A stretch of DNA of 64,000 bases, taken from NCBI GenBank assembly GCA_947492175.1, contig CANLMQ010000017.1:1-64000 (forward strand), in the 5' to 3' direction. This stretch comes from an uncultured Draconibacterium sp. GTDB taxonomy: Bacteria > Bacteroidota > Bacteroidia > Bacteroidales > Prolixibacteraceae. The position numbers were made by a program, and so were the translations under genes. The notes beneath the pieces were generated by a model. The model did not search any database. It was not told the origin of the DNA and saw only the letters and a list, made by a program, of their open reading frames with translations. Positions 16,654 through 26,700 of this stretch are shown piece after piece. Position 1 is the stretch's first letter; each line of letters opens with the position of its first letter.

Positions 16654-17442
16654 TTATTGTTTAATTTTATTTTTCATCATATACTCCGTTGGATCTTGCA
16701 TAAACTTTTCAGGATCGAGAATTGTTCCCTTATTCTTCTCCAAACTCTGCATTTGCAGATTGTCTATACTATCGCGTACTCCGGGATTTAAGATCTGCCC
16801 TTTATCGTAAATAAGCGAATAAATATATTTTCCCTCTTTATCGTAGTATTTCCATTCACCATGACGGAGGTTATTTTTATACTCTCCTGTTAACTCCTGG
16901 GTACCATTTTCGGAATATACGATAAACAATCCGTTTCGCATTCCGTACTGCATTTTACATTGCATATACGGCTTGTTATTTTTATAAAATACCTTATGAT
17001 TGCCATGTTCTTTATCGTTTTCCCATTGTTTTTCTTCCATAACCTCTCCGGTATCATAAAACTGGTGCGATGTTCCATGTTTTAGTCCGAATTTAAATTC
17101 TTCATCGGCAACCACACGGTTTTGTTTATAAATCTTCCAGATTCCTTCTTTTTTCTGATTTACATAATTTCCTTCGGCTACTTTTTTACGCCAGACATCG
17201 AAAAGCTGTGTTTGGGCTGTGTCTCCGTTGTAAATAATAACAGCTTTCACCTGTCCGCCCGGATGATATCGTTTCCATTCACCAACCGGCTTATCATCCT
17301 TAAACTCACCTTCGTAAATAGGTCTGCCATTCACCTGCTTCTTTTCCCACTTTCCCTGCCGTAGCCCATTTGCATCGGTTTGGTTTATTTGTGAAAAAAC
17401 ACTTGTGGGGATAAACAATAATAAGAGTAATATAATTCGCAT
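16654..17442 (-). CDS. MORN-repeat (YwqK-like) exported protein
   Basis: About 262 aa from the ATG at 17442; an upstream in-frame Met at 17466 would put eight charged residues ahead of the signal peptide. The signal peptide (MRIILLLLLFIPTSVFSQ) suggests periplasmic or outer-membrane location. The body is a chain of MORN-type units (GKWEKK, GEFKDDKPVGEWKRYH, GNYVNQKKEGIWKIY, GEYKNNLRHGEWKYYD). Such proteins are often auto-labelled as toxin-antitoxin antitoxins, but nothing here supports that role. Function unknown. Confidence 0.8.
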   Translation of the reverse strand: MRIILLLLLFIPTSVFSQINQTDANGLRQGKWEKKQVNGRPIYEGEFKDDKPVGEWKRYHPGGQVKAVIIYNGDTAQTQLFDVWRKKVAEGNYVNQKKEGIWKIYKQNRVVADEEFKFGLKHGTSHQFYDTGEVMEEKQWENDKEHGNHKVFYKNNKPYMQCKMQYGMRNGLFIVYSENGTQELTGEYKNNLRHGEWKYYDKEGKYIYSLIYDKGQILNPGVRDSIDNLQMQSLEKNKGTILDPEKFMQDPTEYMMKNKIKQ

Positions 17443-17542
17443 CGTTTCTTTTTTATAGAACTGCAAAACTATCGATTTATTTTAAGCAAAATATATTAAC
17501 ATTAATTATAAATCAGCCTAAGCTTTTTTAATTATTTTTGGT

Positions 17543-19645
17543 TTGCTAAAAAACATAACTTTGAGACCAAGCCTAAAAAAAATATTCTTCTTTTTTTGTG
17601 CCATCACCTTATACGGGACTGTAACATGTTCTGCTCAAAACAATGAAATTCATTTAATTGATTCTCTTAAAAACGTAAATAAACTTGAATCAGATCAAAA
17701 TATTATTGTTGATAACATTAACCAAATTGCTTATTTATTCGGAGAACATTTTATAGATAGTTCATTTGTATACCTGGATCGTTCGATACTTCTTGCTAAT
17801 AATATTGCCTATAAAGAAGGCGCTGCGAAAGCATATTACTACAAAGCGAGGGCAATGATTCAAATAGGCATGGTGATTGAGGCCATTGAAAACTACAAAA
17901 AGTCATTGGCATTATACACTGAACTAAAAGATTCAACTAACATATTGTACAATTACAGGGGATTAGGTCTTGCATATTCGCATTGCGAAAGTCAACTCGA
18001 AGGACTCGATTACAATTTAAAAACGTTGGCATTAGCTGAAAAATTAAAGGATTCAATGAGTCTGGCAGTTGCATATAACAATATTGCGGCAGATTATAAT
18101 AAACTTGACAATTATGAATTATCCCTTTTTTATCTTGATAAAACGCTGGCTTTAGACATCCACCACCAGAATAAAGAAAATATTGCAACTACTTATGTCA
18201 ATCTGGGAATATTAAAACTTGAAAATCAGAGATTGGAAGAAGCCACAAGTGATTTTTTGCAGGTACAATCCCTTTTGGCTGATATTGACAATATCTATGT
18301 AAAATCGTACTTATATATATCACTGGCACGATATTATATTGCAATAAAAAAATACGATTCTGCAGAACACTATATAAATCAGGCCACCACGATTTGTAAG
18401 AAGCAGCAATTTAATCACATCCTGGTTCGTGCTTATCACACAAAAGGAGAAATACTCTTCGACCAAAACGAATACAAGAAATGCATTGTATATCTCGATA
18501 AATGCCTCGAACTCTCTAAATCAATTAACATATTTAATAAGTTTCCTAAAATTTACAATCTAAAAGCTCAGGCATATTCTCAACTGGGAGACTACGAAAA
18601 AGCCTATTTAAACTCAGAGCAGGCCAATCATTATGCTACTTCTGCCCAAACAAAAAAAGCCTCCATCGCTTTGGCAGAATTCGATAAAGAGCAAAAAATT
18701 AAACTTGAAAAGGAGCTTCTCACGCAACAAGCAGAAAACACCCAAATTAAGTTACAATTCAAATACAAACTGGCACTCATTTTTAGTATCTCTCTACTAC
18801 TTTCCGGACTGCTTTTTATCTATCTATTTCTCAGACTAAGAAATAAAAACAATGCTCTTAAAGAACAACACAACCTAATTAACCGGCAAAAAAACGTAAT
18901 AGAAGAAAATTTCGAAAAGCTTCAGGAAAACGAACAAAAACTTCATAAACTGAATGCGTCGAAAGATAAACTTTTCTCTATAATTGCCCACGATTTGCGA
19001 AGTCCGTTTAATGCGATTTTAGGATTTAGCAACGAGTTAACGCAGAGCTACGATGAGTATGACAACAACCAGCGCAAAGAAATGATTTCGGTTATTTCTG
19101 CAAGCTCTGAATCAACTTTGTTTCTGTTGGAAAACTTGTTGAACTGGGCTCGCTCACAAAGCGAATGCATTAAAACAAGAAAAGAACTACACGATTTAAA
19201 ATCGTTAATAAATGAGAGTATAATTCCATACATTGGAAGTGCAGAATTAAAAAATCTGAACATTCTGAATTCTATTCCCGAAAGCATTAAAATTAAAGCA
19301 GACAAGGAAACATGTAAGGTTGTAATTTCCAATTTATTTAGTAACGCTGTAAAATTCAGTAATCGCAAAGACACAATAAAAATCTGGCATAAACTAAATA
19401 AAAAGGCAGTTAGTGTTTGTATTGCAGACTCAGGGATTGGTATGTGCAAAAAAATTGTTGATGGCCTGTTTAATTTTGAAACAAATACTCAACGCCCCGG
19501 TACATCAAACGAAAAAGGTACCGGACTTGGATTAATTCTTTGCAGAGAATTTATACTGTTAAACGATGGAGAAATATGGGCTGAAAGCGAAGAAGGAAAA
19601 GGCAGTAGCTTTTATTTTTCGCTACCACTTGCTTCCAACTCTTAG
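17543..19645 (+). CDS. TPR-containing sensor histidine kinase
   Basis: A 700-aa membrane kinase. After a signal-like hydrophobic segment (about residues 12-31) there are TPR helices to about 380 in the periplasm, then a transmembrane helix (LALIFSISLLLSGLLFIYLF), a coiled coil, and a HisKA domain with FSIIAHDLRSPFNAILGF near residue 480. The HATPase_c domain carries NLFSNAVKFS, DSGIGM and GTGLGL. No receiver or DNA-binding domain is attached, so a separate regulator is expected. No ATG is near the start: the TTG at 17543 or the TTG at 17561 is the likely initiator. Confidence 0.88.
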   Translation: MLKNITLRPSLKKIFFFFCAITLYGTVTCSAQNNEIHLIDSLKNVNKLESDQNIIVDNINQIAYLFGEHFIDSSFVYLDRSILLANNIAYKEGAAKAYYYKARAMIQIGMVIEAIENYKKSLALYTELKDSTNILYNYRGLGLAYSHCESQLEGLDYNLKTLALAEKLKDSMSLAVAYNNIAADYNKLDNYELSLFYLDKTLALDIHHQNKENIATTYVNLGILKLENQRLEEATSDFLQVQSLLADIDNIYVKSYLYISLARYYIAIKKYDSAEHYINQATTICKKQQFNHILVRAYHTKGEILFDQNEYKKCIVYLDKCLELSKSINIFNKFPKIYNLKAQAYSQLGDYEKAYLNSEQANHYATSAQTKKASIALAEFDKEQKIKLEKELLTQQAENTQIKLQFKYKLALIFSISLLLSGLLFIYLFLRLRNKNNALKEQHNLINRQKNVIEENFEKLQENEQKLHKLNASKDKLFSIIAHDLRSPFNAILGFSNELTQSYDEYDNNQRKEMISVISASSESTLFLLENLLNWARSQSECIKTRKELHDLKSLINESIIPYIGSAELKNLNILNSIPESIKIKADKETCKVVISNLFSNAVKFSNRKDTIKIWHKLNKKAVSVCIADSGIGMCKKIVDGLFNFETNTQRPGTSNEKGTGLGLILCREFILLNDGEIWAESEEGKGSSFYFSLPLASNS

Positions 19646-19690
19646 ATATACTGTACCTATCTATAGTCCAAAAATTGGGATATTTAATGT

Positions 19691-19723
19691 AAAAAAAGCC
19701 CCACTACCAATCGGTAATGAGGC
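19691..19723 (-). terminator. Intrinsic terminator of dps (minus strand)
   Basis: On the minus strand GCCTCATTACC pairs with GGTAGTGGGGC (G-U pairs included) around a GATT loop and runs into seven T residues. It lies just past the dps stop codon. It separates the convergent kinase and dps genes. Confidence 0.75.
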
Positions 19724-19746
19724 CCACTATTTTAAATGGTTTTTAT

Positions 19747-20193
19747 TTAGTTCAAATACGATTTTAACATCCATATCTGTTTTTCAGCCTGTCCGATCCA
19801 TTCACTCATTAAAGCTGCAGTTCCTTCATCCTCTACATCCTGCGCAATCACCATAACTTCTTTAAATCTACCCAGAAAATATTTGGTGTTGTTTAGTACA
19901 ATCTCAATCCCTTCTCTCCCATCCGAAACATTTACTGCTTCTTTAATCCCGGCATGTTTAATATACTCGCCAAAGGTATGAAACGGCTGTCCTCCGATCA
20001 TTAAAATACGTTCTGCAATTTCATCTATAACCTCTGATGCCTGATTGTACAACTCTTCGTATTTTTCGTGCAACATAAAAAACATGTTACCTTTTACATT
20101 CCAATGTAGCCCTCTAAGATTTTGGTAATAAATCTGATAATCGGCCAACAAACTATTTAATTTCTCTGCAACAACTTGATTTTTAGTATTCAT
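19747..20193 (-). CDS. dps: Dps-family DNA-protection ferritin
   Basis: This 148-aa ferritin-like protein forms dodecamers that oxidise and store Fe2+ and protect DNA from peroxide. The ferroxidase signature is visible in QNLRGLHWNVKGN and in HEKYEELYNQASEVIDEIAE, with RILMIGGQP and FHTFGEYIK following. It is divergent from the OxyR gene, and the 102-bp intergenic region should hold the shared control elements. This pairing is common because OxyR activates dps. Confidence 0.93.
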   Translation of the reverse strand: MNTKNQVVAEKLNSLLADYQIYYQNLRGLHWNVKGNMFFMLHEKYEELYNQASEVIDEIAERILMIGGQPFHTFGEYIKHAGIKEAVNVSDGREGIEIVLNNTKYFLGRFKEVMVIAQDVEDEGTAALMSEWIGQAEKQIWMLKSYLN

Positions 20194-20295
20194 AACTGAA
20201 ATTTTTTAAATGATTATTTTCTTATTTTTCTTGACACAAATATACTATAAGCATTATTTACTATATTTATATACCTATTACTATTACTTATTTTA

Positions 20296-21243
20296 ATGAA
20301 TATCAATCAACTTGAATACTTAAAGGAACTATACATTCAAGGTACTTTTTCGAGGGCTGCAGAAAAGTTAAAACTTACGCAACCCGCTCTGACCTTGCAG
20401 ATTCAGAAACTGGAAGAAGAACTTGACTTTAAACTAATTGACCGAACCAGACGTCCTCTACAGTTTACTGAAGAAGGTAAACTGTTTTACCAAAAATCGT
20501 TGGAAATATTAAGAAGCATTGAAGAATTAAAGCAAATCTCCTTTGAAATAAGCGAAGAGATAAAAGGTAATTTAACGGTAGGAATAATTCCAACACTGGC
20601 TCCTTATCTGGTACCTTTGTTTATAAACCTGTTAAACACTCGCTTCCCAAAGCTTTTGCTGGAGGTTGTTGAATTAAAAACTGAGGCTATTATATCGGGA
20701 TTAAAACTGGGGAATCTTGACTGTGGTATAATTTCAACTCCGGTTACGTCCAAAGGAGTATTGTTTACACCACTGTTTTATGAGCGCTTTTACATTTATG
20801 TTTCCGAAAACCATAAATTGTTTAACCGCAAAGAAATTGCGGTTGATGAATTGTCGGATAACGAAATCTGGTACCTGGAAGAAGGAAATTGTTTTCAAAA
20901 CCAGGTAAACTCTATTTGCAAAATAAACAATCAACCAAATGCTTCACAGAATTTGGTTTACCGAAGCAGCTCAATTGAATCGCTTAGAAAAATTGTGGAA
21001 AACAAAATAGGTGTTACTTTTTTACCCGAACTGGCAACAATCAACATTCCGTCAGAATTTGAAGATCTTATAAAAGATTTCTCGGGAGAACAACCAGTTC
21101 GGGAAATTAGTCTGGCTACTCCAAAAAATTATTCAAAAGAGCGACAAGTTGCTGCTTTACAAGAAATAATTAAAGATTCTATTCCCAAAAGGATGAAACA
21201 AGAACCCAAAAGCCGGATTGTAGAAACAAACATAAAGGTATAG
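20296..21243 (+). CDS. oxyR: OxyR, peroxide-sensing LysR-type regulator
   Basis: This 315-aa protein has an N-terminal LysR winged helix (NINQLEYLKELY ... FSRAAEKLKLTQPALTLQI) and an effector domain. Cysteines C199 (EGNCFQNQ) and C208 (VNSICKI) stand exactly eight residues apart. This matches E. coli OxyR C199 and C208 in both spacing and numbering, so peroxide should form the regulatory disulfide. It is divergent from dps, a typical target. Confidence 0.92.
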   Translation: MNINQLEYLKELYIQGTFSRAAEKLKLTQPALTLQIQKLEEELDFKLIDRTRRPLQFTEEGKLFYQKSLEILRSIEELKQISFEISEEIKGNLTVGIIPTLAPYLVPLFINLLNTRFPKLLLEVVELKTEAIISGLKLGNLDCGIISTPVTSKGVLFTPLFYERFYIYVSENHKLFNRKEIAVDELSDNEIWYLEEGNCFQNQVNSICKINNQPNASQNLVYRSSSIESLRKIVENKIGVTFLPELATINIPSEFEDLIKDFSGEQPVREISLATPKNYSKERQVAALQEIIKDSIPKRMKQEPKSRIVETNIKV

Positions 21244-21306
21244 TACTTTAAACCGGTATTATGCCAGTTTAGCCCTCGAATATGTTTACGTCTCGAACTA
21301 CTGGCA

Positions 21307-21666
21307 CTAATATACTTCTTTCGTCAAGCGTTCAGTAGCAGCCATGTAGTAACGTGCAAAGTTCTCATCTTTCATGTATTCAACTAACTGCGGCCGCCAG
21401 CTTTCTGCTTCTTCACTTAACTCAACAATCCTTGTTTTGGCAATTTTGTCTTCCGGATTTTTCCGCTGTGCTTTAACCGCCGGAATAAAGTTATCCATCC
21501 AAATTTCGTAGTTGTCCATCAGCTCCTTTTGTTTTCCTGTTAAAGCAAATTCAGTTTTATCATTTAACACGGTTGCCGAAAGTTTCACCGATCCGAGTGC
21601 TACGGTGCCAACAGTTAACCCCAGCTTTGCCAAAAACTTCCTTCTTGTCTCTTCGTATTCGTTCAT
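21307..21666 (-). CDS. Small protein with Tat-like N-terminus, duplicated copy 1
   Basis: This 119-aa protein starts NEYEETRRKFLAKLGLTVG, a short twin-arginine-like export signal followed by a hydrophobic run to about residue 32. The rest is helical and charged, with no recognised domain. It differs from the copy at 33894-34253 by 5 of 360 bases and 3 residues (K10/T, K/E near 73, A/T near 108). The DNA match continues about 20 bp past the stop codon and ends right at the start codon. I do not recognise the family. Confidence 0.75.
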   Translation of the reverse strand: MNEYEETRRKFLAKLGLTVGTVALGSVKLSATVLNDKTEFALTGKQKELMDNYEIWMDNFIPAVKAQRKNPEDKIAKTRIVELSEEAESWRPQLVEYMKDENFARYYMAATERLTKEVY

Positions 21667-21858
21667 CTCTTTAAACTAAAAAAAATCGTACTTCGGAACA
21701 ACGTTTCCCACAGATTGCTAATATTTATCCTACTTATAATGAAACACATAATTAATCCAGACAACCATCTTCTTAATGATGCAAAATAGGGACATATATT
21801 TCCAATAAAATAATGTAAGTACATTAATATTTTTGCATTAAAAAATATATTATTAGGT

Positions 21859-22518
21859 TTGGTAATTAAACTAACAACTAATTACTTGAAAGATGAAAAT
21901 AAATATTACAAGAAGTTAATTAGTAAAATAATTAATGACAATGAAAAAAAGGCTTTCCATGAGTTTTATGACTTGTTTTATAATAAGTTAGTTGGTTATG
22001 CACTAAAAATCACTGGAAGCAAAGAAGACTCCGAAGATATTGTTTCAGTTCTGTTTCTGGATTTTTTACAAAAAAAAGAGCTCTATCTTAAAATTGAACG
22101 AATTGAAAGTTATTTGTATTATTCTGTTCGCAATGCTTGTATAAAGGTTTTGAATAGGAATAAGAAATTGGAGCAGGGTGATTTGTTCGAACGTATCCAC
22201 ATTGATAATTCAACGCCTCTATCAATTATTGAATTCAATGAATTATGCAAAACTGTGGAACGGGCAATAGAATCTTTGCCTCCCAAAAGAAAGCAGGTTT
22301 TTCTTCTTATCCGAGATGAAGGATTGAAATACAAAGAGGTTGCTGAAAAGTTAAATATTTCAGTAAAAACGATTGAAAACCAGATGACAAAAGCAATTGC
22401 CTCTTTACGTGAAAATATTGAATCTGCTTTAACGAATGAAGACACTATAGTAAAAGTCGATTCAGGCATCAATCTTAATATCTTGCTAAGTCATGCAATG
22501 TTAATTCTTAGTACTTAA
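21859..22518 (+). CDS. ECF-type RNA polymerase sigma factor
   Basis: This 219-aa sigma-70 family protein has region 2 (about 20-90, with FYDLFYNKLVGYALKITGSKEDSEDIV) and region 4 (about 135-190, with LPPKRKQVFLLIRDEGLKYKEVAEKL and VKTIENQMTKA). It sits ahead of a FecR-like anti-sigma gene and an STN-containing SusC gene, the classic Bacteroidota arrangement for glycan-induced transcription. No ATG fits; the TTG at 21859 is the best start. Confidence 0.88.
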   Translation: MVIKLTTNYLKDENKYYKKLISKIINDNEKKAFHEFYDLFYNKLVGYALKITGSKEDSEDIVSVLFLDFLQKKELYLKIERIESYLYYSVRNACIKVLNRNKKLEQGDLFERIHIDNSTPLSIIEFNELCKTVERAIESLPPKRKQVFLLIRDEGLKYKEVAEKLNISVKTIENQMTKAIASLRENIESALTNEDTIVKVDSGINLNILLSHAMLILST

Positions 22519-22638
22519 TATCTTGTTTTTACAATTACAACTCTGATTCCTTTGTAGCTCGGTCACAATCAAAAAAAAATAGAATTCCAATAGGGGATTT
22601 TATATCTAAGAATCTCTTTACTATAGATTGTAAGATAA

Positions 22639-23676
22639 ATGTGCGAAAATAGAGACAAAACCAATAGGATAATAGGAAGGTATTTTTCGTCTGATGCTAC
22701 ATCGGCAGAGAAAAATGAACTTGTGAAACTAATGAGACAGGGAAAAGTTGATTACAAATCAATGGTCTTGTTAGATTCAATGTTTAGAAAGAAGGCTCAT
22801 ACTAAAATAGACGGTTCTATTTCCGACAATAAAAAAATCCTTTGGCAACAGCTGAATCGTAAAAATAAAATTTTTGACAGGGTTAATTTTGTAAGCGCCT
22901 TTCAGCGTGTAGCTGCCATTTTGTTATTTCCTTTAATATTATCGTTCTTGGCTCTTGTATATTTTAAACCTCAATTAATTACACCTAATACAGCATATGC
23001 CGAAATTAAATGCCCATTAGGAGTACGTACAAGCTTTGAATTACCAGATGGCACCATTGGTTACCTAAACAGTGGGTCATCTATAAAATATCCCATAAAT
23101 TTTAAGAAAAACAGGAATGTATCAGTGACCGGAGAGGTATTTTTAGATGTACATCACAATGTTAAGCACCCTTTTATTGTACACACAGCACATTTAGATG
23201 TTAAAGTATTGGGAACCAGATTTAATGTAATTTCATACAGTGATGATGATTTGGAAGAAATCATCCTTGAAAAAGGTAGTATTGAGGTGTTGAATTCAAT
23301 AGGAAAGAGTTTATCGGTATTGACCCCGGGCGAGAAGCTTACATATCATAAGCTTAAAAAAGTCTATAGCAAGAGTTACGTTGAAGCAAAACAATATTCA
23401 TCATGGATCGAAGGGAAACTGGTTTTCAGAAATGAAAATATGCAACAGGTTGCCTTACGGTTAGGACGTTGGTATAATGTGGATATTGATATTCAGGATT
23501 CAGAGCTCTTAAATTATAACTACAGAGCGACCTTTGTTGATGAATCCTTAGTAGAGGTGTTAAAATTGCTCGCCCTTACTGCCCCAATAACATTTGAAGA
23601 AGAGAAAAGAGAAAAAATAGGCAATATTTATGGAAAACGAAGGATCATAATTAATCTAGATAGACAAAGACAATAA
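22639..23676 (+). CDS. FecR-family anti-sigma regulator
   Basis: This 345-aa membrane protein has a cytoplasmic N-terminus (residues 1-85, sigma-binding), one transmembrane helix (about 92-112, with AAILLFPLILSFLALVYF), a periplasmic FecR domain (about 125-230, with LPDGTIGYLNSGSSIKYP and VLGTRFNVISY) and a C-terminal DUF4974-like part that should contact the STN domain of the receptor. It probably holds the ECF factor at 21859 inactive until the receptor signals. Confidence 0.92.
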   Translation: MCENRDKTNRIIGRYFSSDATSAEKNELVKLMRQGKVDYKSMVLLDSMFRKKAHTKIDGSISDNKKILWQQLNRKNKIFDRVNFVSAFQRVAAILLFPLILSFLALVYFKPQLITPNTAYAEIKCPLGVRTSFELPDGTIGYLNSGSSIKYPINFKKNRNVSVTGEVFLDVHHNVKHPFIVHTAHLDVKVLGTRFNVISYSDDDLEEIILEKGSIEVLNSIGKSLSVLTPGEKLTYHKLKKVYSKSYVEAKQYSSWIEGKLVFRNENMQQVALRLGRWYNVDIDIQDSELLNYNYRATFVDESLVEVLKLLALTAPITFEEEKREKIGNIYGKRRIIINLDRQRQ

Positions 23677-23685
23677 AACTAAAAC

Positions 23686-23722
23686 ATAAAAAAACAGGAA
23701 AGTGTTCGCAGCACCTTCCTGT
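23686..23722 (+). ncRNA. Hairpin between fecR and susC (leader structure, locus 1)
   Basis: AACAGGAA (23693-23700) and TTCCTGTT (23715-23722) form a stem continued by GTG/CAC, closing on the loop TTCGCAG. It is preceded by A residues and sits 55 nt upstream of the susC ATG. A hairpin of the same design occurs at 63501-63533 in front of the other TonB receptor. It may be an attenuator or processed RNA; type assigned from structure only. Confidence 0.5.
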
Positions 23723-23777
23723 TGGATTAAGCAGAATGTACTAATATTTTTATTAAACTACTTAAGGTTTCAAATTT

Positions 23778-26700
23778 ATGAAAAAAAAATGTATCAGAGA
23801 TGCTATTTTTTATGGTATCGGAACTAAAACTTGGAAAATTATGCGTATTGGTGTTTTATTATGGTTAATAGGGACAGCCCATGTTCTGGCTGTTGACGGA
23901 TACTCCCAGAATACGCGACTAACATTGAAGATGAATGATTCCAAAGTGATTAAAGTTTTAGATGAAATTGAAAACAACAGCGAGTTTTATTTTCTTTTTA
24001 ACCAAAAATTCGTTGATGTTGAAAGAAAGGTAAATGTTGATATAAAAAATAGGACTATCGACAAAATCCTGTCAGAACTATTCGCAGATACAGATGTAGA
24101 CTATATAATTCAGAATCGGCAGATTGTTCTAACAAATTACAAGAAAACAGATGGGATTTCAATTCAACAGCAAAAAATTGTCACAGGAAGAGTTACTGAT
24201 GAAAGCGAAACCCCTTTGCCGGGGGTTACAGTATTGCTAGAAGGTACAACAAATGGGACAGTTACAGGGGCAAACGGAAACTACTCTATCTCGGATATAC
24301 CCGAAGGAAGTACATTGGTGTTCTCTTTTATTGGTATGATCACAAGGGAAATTAAAGTGGTCAACAAAACAAAAATTGATGTTGTATTGACAACAAGCAC
24401 AATAGATATTGAAGAGGTAGTAGCAGTTGGTTATGGAACAGTACGAAAACGTGACCTTACAGGTGCTGTGGCCTCTATTAAAAGTGAAGAGTTGTTAAAA
24501 ACAAACGCACAAGGAGCTGATCAAGCACTTATGGGAAAAATTGCAGGAGTGCAAGTACAACAGTCCGATGGTGCACCTGGTGCTGGGGTTAATATTTTAA
24601 TCAGGGGGGCAAACTCGTTTACTACAAGTAACAGACCTCTTTATATTGTCGATGGCGTTCCCTTTGAAGCGGGAGAAGCACCAGCTGCAGGAACTTTTGG
24701 GGATAAACAAAGAAATAGTCCACTGAGCCTTATCAACCCTAATGATATTGCTTCTATAGAAGTGCTGAAAGATGCATCGGCAACAGCAATTTATGGTTCA
24801 AGAGCATCTAATGGTGTCGTTATTATTACAACCAAAGGAAAAGGAGCTTCAAAACCAAAAATAACGCTAAGTTCCAAATTTGGTATTTCCAATGCAGTTA
24901 AGCAAATTAATGTTCTGGATGCTGCAACTTATGCAGAATACAGAAACGAAAGAATTGTTAATGGTTATACCTACGATGGGAAAGAATATGTTAGCGATGA
25001 TAATTTACCGTTTCCGGTTAATGGACGTTGGAATTATACAACTGAGATAAATCCTAAAACTGGAGAAGAAATGGTAGTTGACAGTACATATTATCCATCC
25101 CCCCAAGACTATCGTGATGGTTATGAAGGAGGAGGAACAAATTGGCAAGACCAGATTTTTCAGACAGCTGTAACACAAGAATATAACCTAAGTTATTCTG
25201 AAGGCAATGAAAAAGGGCACTCCTTATTCTCTGCAGGATTGTTAAACCAGGAAGGGGTAATTTTTAACTCTTTTTACAAAAGGTACACTGCCCGAGCAAA
25301 CATCACAAGAAAACTCACAGATTGGTTTCAAATTGGCAATAACTTAAGTATTGCAAACTCAGAAAACAGGTTGGCTCGCACCAATAGTGAGACATATGGG
25401 GTAATCCCATCAGCTATTTCATTTAATCCTACACGCCCTGTTTTTGATCCTAACCGCGATTCAGGTTATACCGAAGATACTTCTACGGGGTTGGCAAACC
25501 CATACCTCTATACCAGAACAGCAAAAAATCTGGTTGGTGCGGTTAATATATTTAATTCTGCTTTTGCTGAAATCTCGTTTACCGACTTTTTACAGTTCCG
25601 GCAAAATTTCGGATATGGCAATAACAAAAATACCCGAAACGAATATTATAACAGATATGTTGCCGAGGGACTTGCACCTAAAAACGGGTATGCCAGGCAA
25701 GCCGATAATTATTATGAGAGTTTAACCACAGAATCAATGTTAAAATACAATAATGTATTTAGAAAACAACACTCTATTAATGCTGTGGTTGCATTAACCT
25801 ACGAAAATGTAAACTGGGGGGGGAAATCAATGAGTGGTACCGGATTTCCTAACGATTTAACCGAAGAAAACGACATGGGTGCAGCCATTGAGCAACATAA
25901 GAATACCAGTACAAAAGGGAAAAGTTCATTGATGTCGTACCTGGGACGTGTTAATTATACCTTATTGGATAAATACCTGTTCACGATATCGTTTAGGCGA
26001 GACGGTTCAAGCCGTTTCTCAGAAGTAAACCGATGGTCGAATTTCTCTTCTTATGCTTTTGCATGGCGTTTGTCAAACGAAAATTTTGTTAAAAACCTGA
26101 ATTTTTTCGACGACCTGAAATTTAGGATTAGCTATGGACAGACAGGTAATCAAGGGATTAATGCTTACGCAACGCGTTCGAGAATGGTCGCAACAAACTA
26201 TCCATATGATAAAAACCTAAACAGTGGATATGCGGAATCGCGATGGGGAGGGCCTGCAAATCCTAACCTTAGATGGGAAACGACAGCCCAATCAAACCTT
26301 GGACTTGATATGACCTTCTTAAAGAACAGGATTAACTTGATTGTTGATATATACCATAAAAAAACAACTGACCTTTTGCAAAACAGGTTTATACCATCCA
26401 GTACAGGTTTTTCAACACTGGCTTCTAACTATGGCGAAATTGAAAATAAGGGGCTTGAAGTTAACGCCAGTATTTATGCTATTTCAAGAAGTAATTTTAG
26501 TTGGAAAATAGATGCAAATGCTTCTTTGAATAGAAATAAAATTAATGGTCTCGAGGCAGACCAGTTTTCTGATGTAGCTTGGGGTATGGAAAGTATGTTT
26601 TTAAGGAGAAATGGCGAACCAATTGGATTGATATATGGATACAGGGAAGACGGTTTTTACGATAACCAAGCAGAAGTTAGGGCCGATCCACAGTTCGAAA

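Noticed and set aside
16654..17442. Toxin-antitoxin antitoxin label for the MORN protein
   Set aside because: YwqK-like genes often carry this label, but there is no toxin partner and the protein has an export signal.
18633..18839. 68-codon frame in the sensor kinase
   Set aside because: Frame-shifted shadow of the kinase coiled-coil region.
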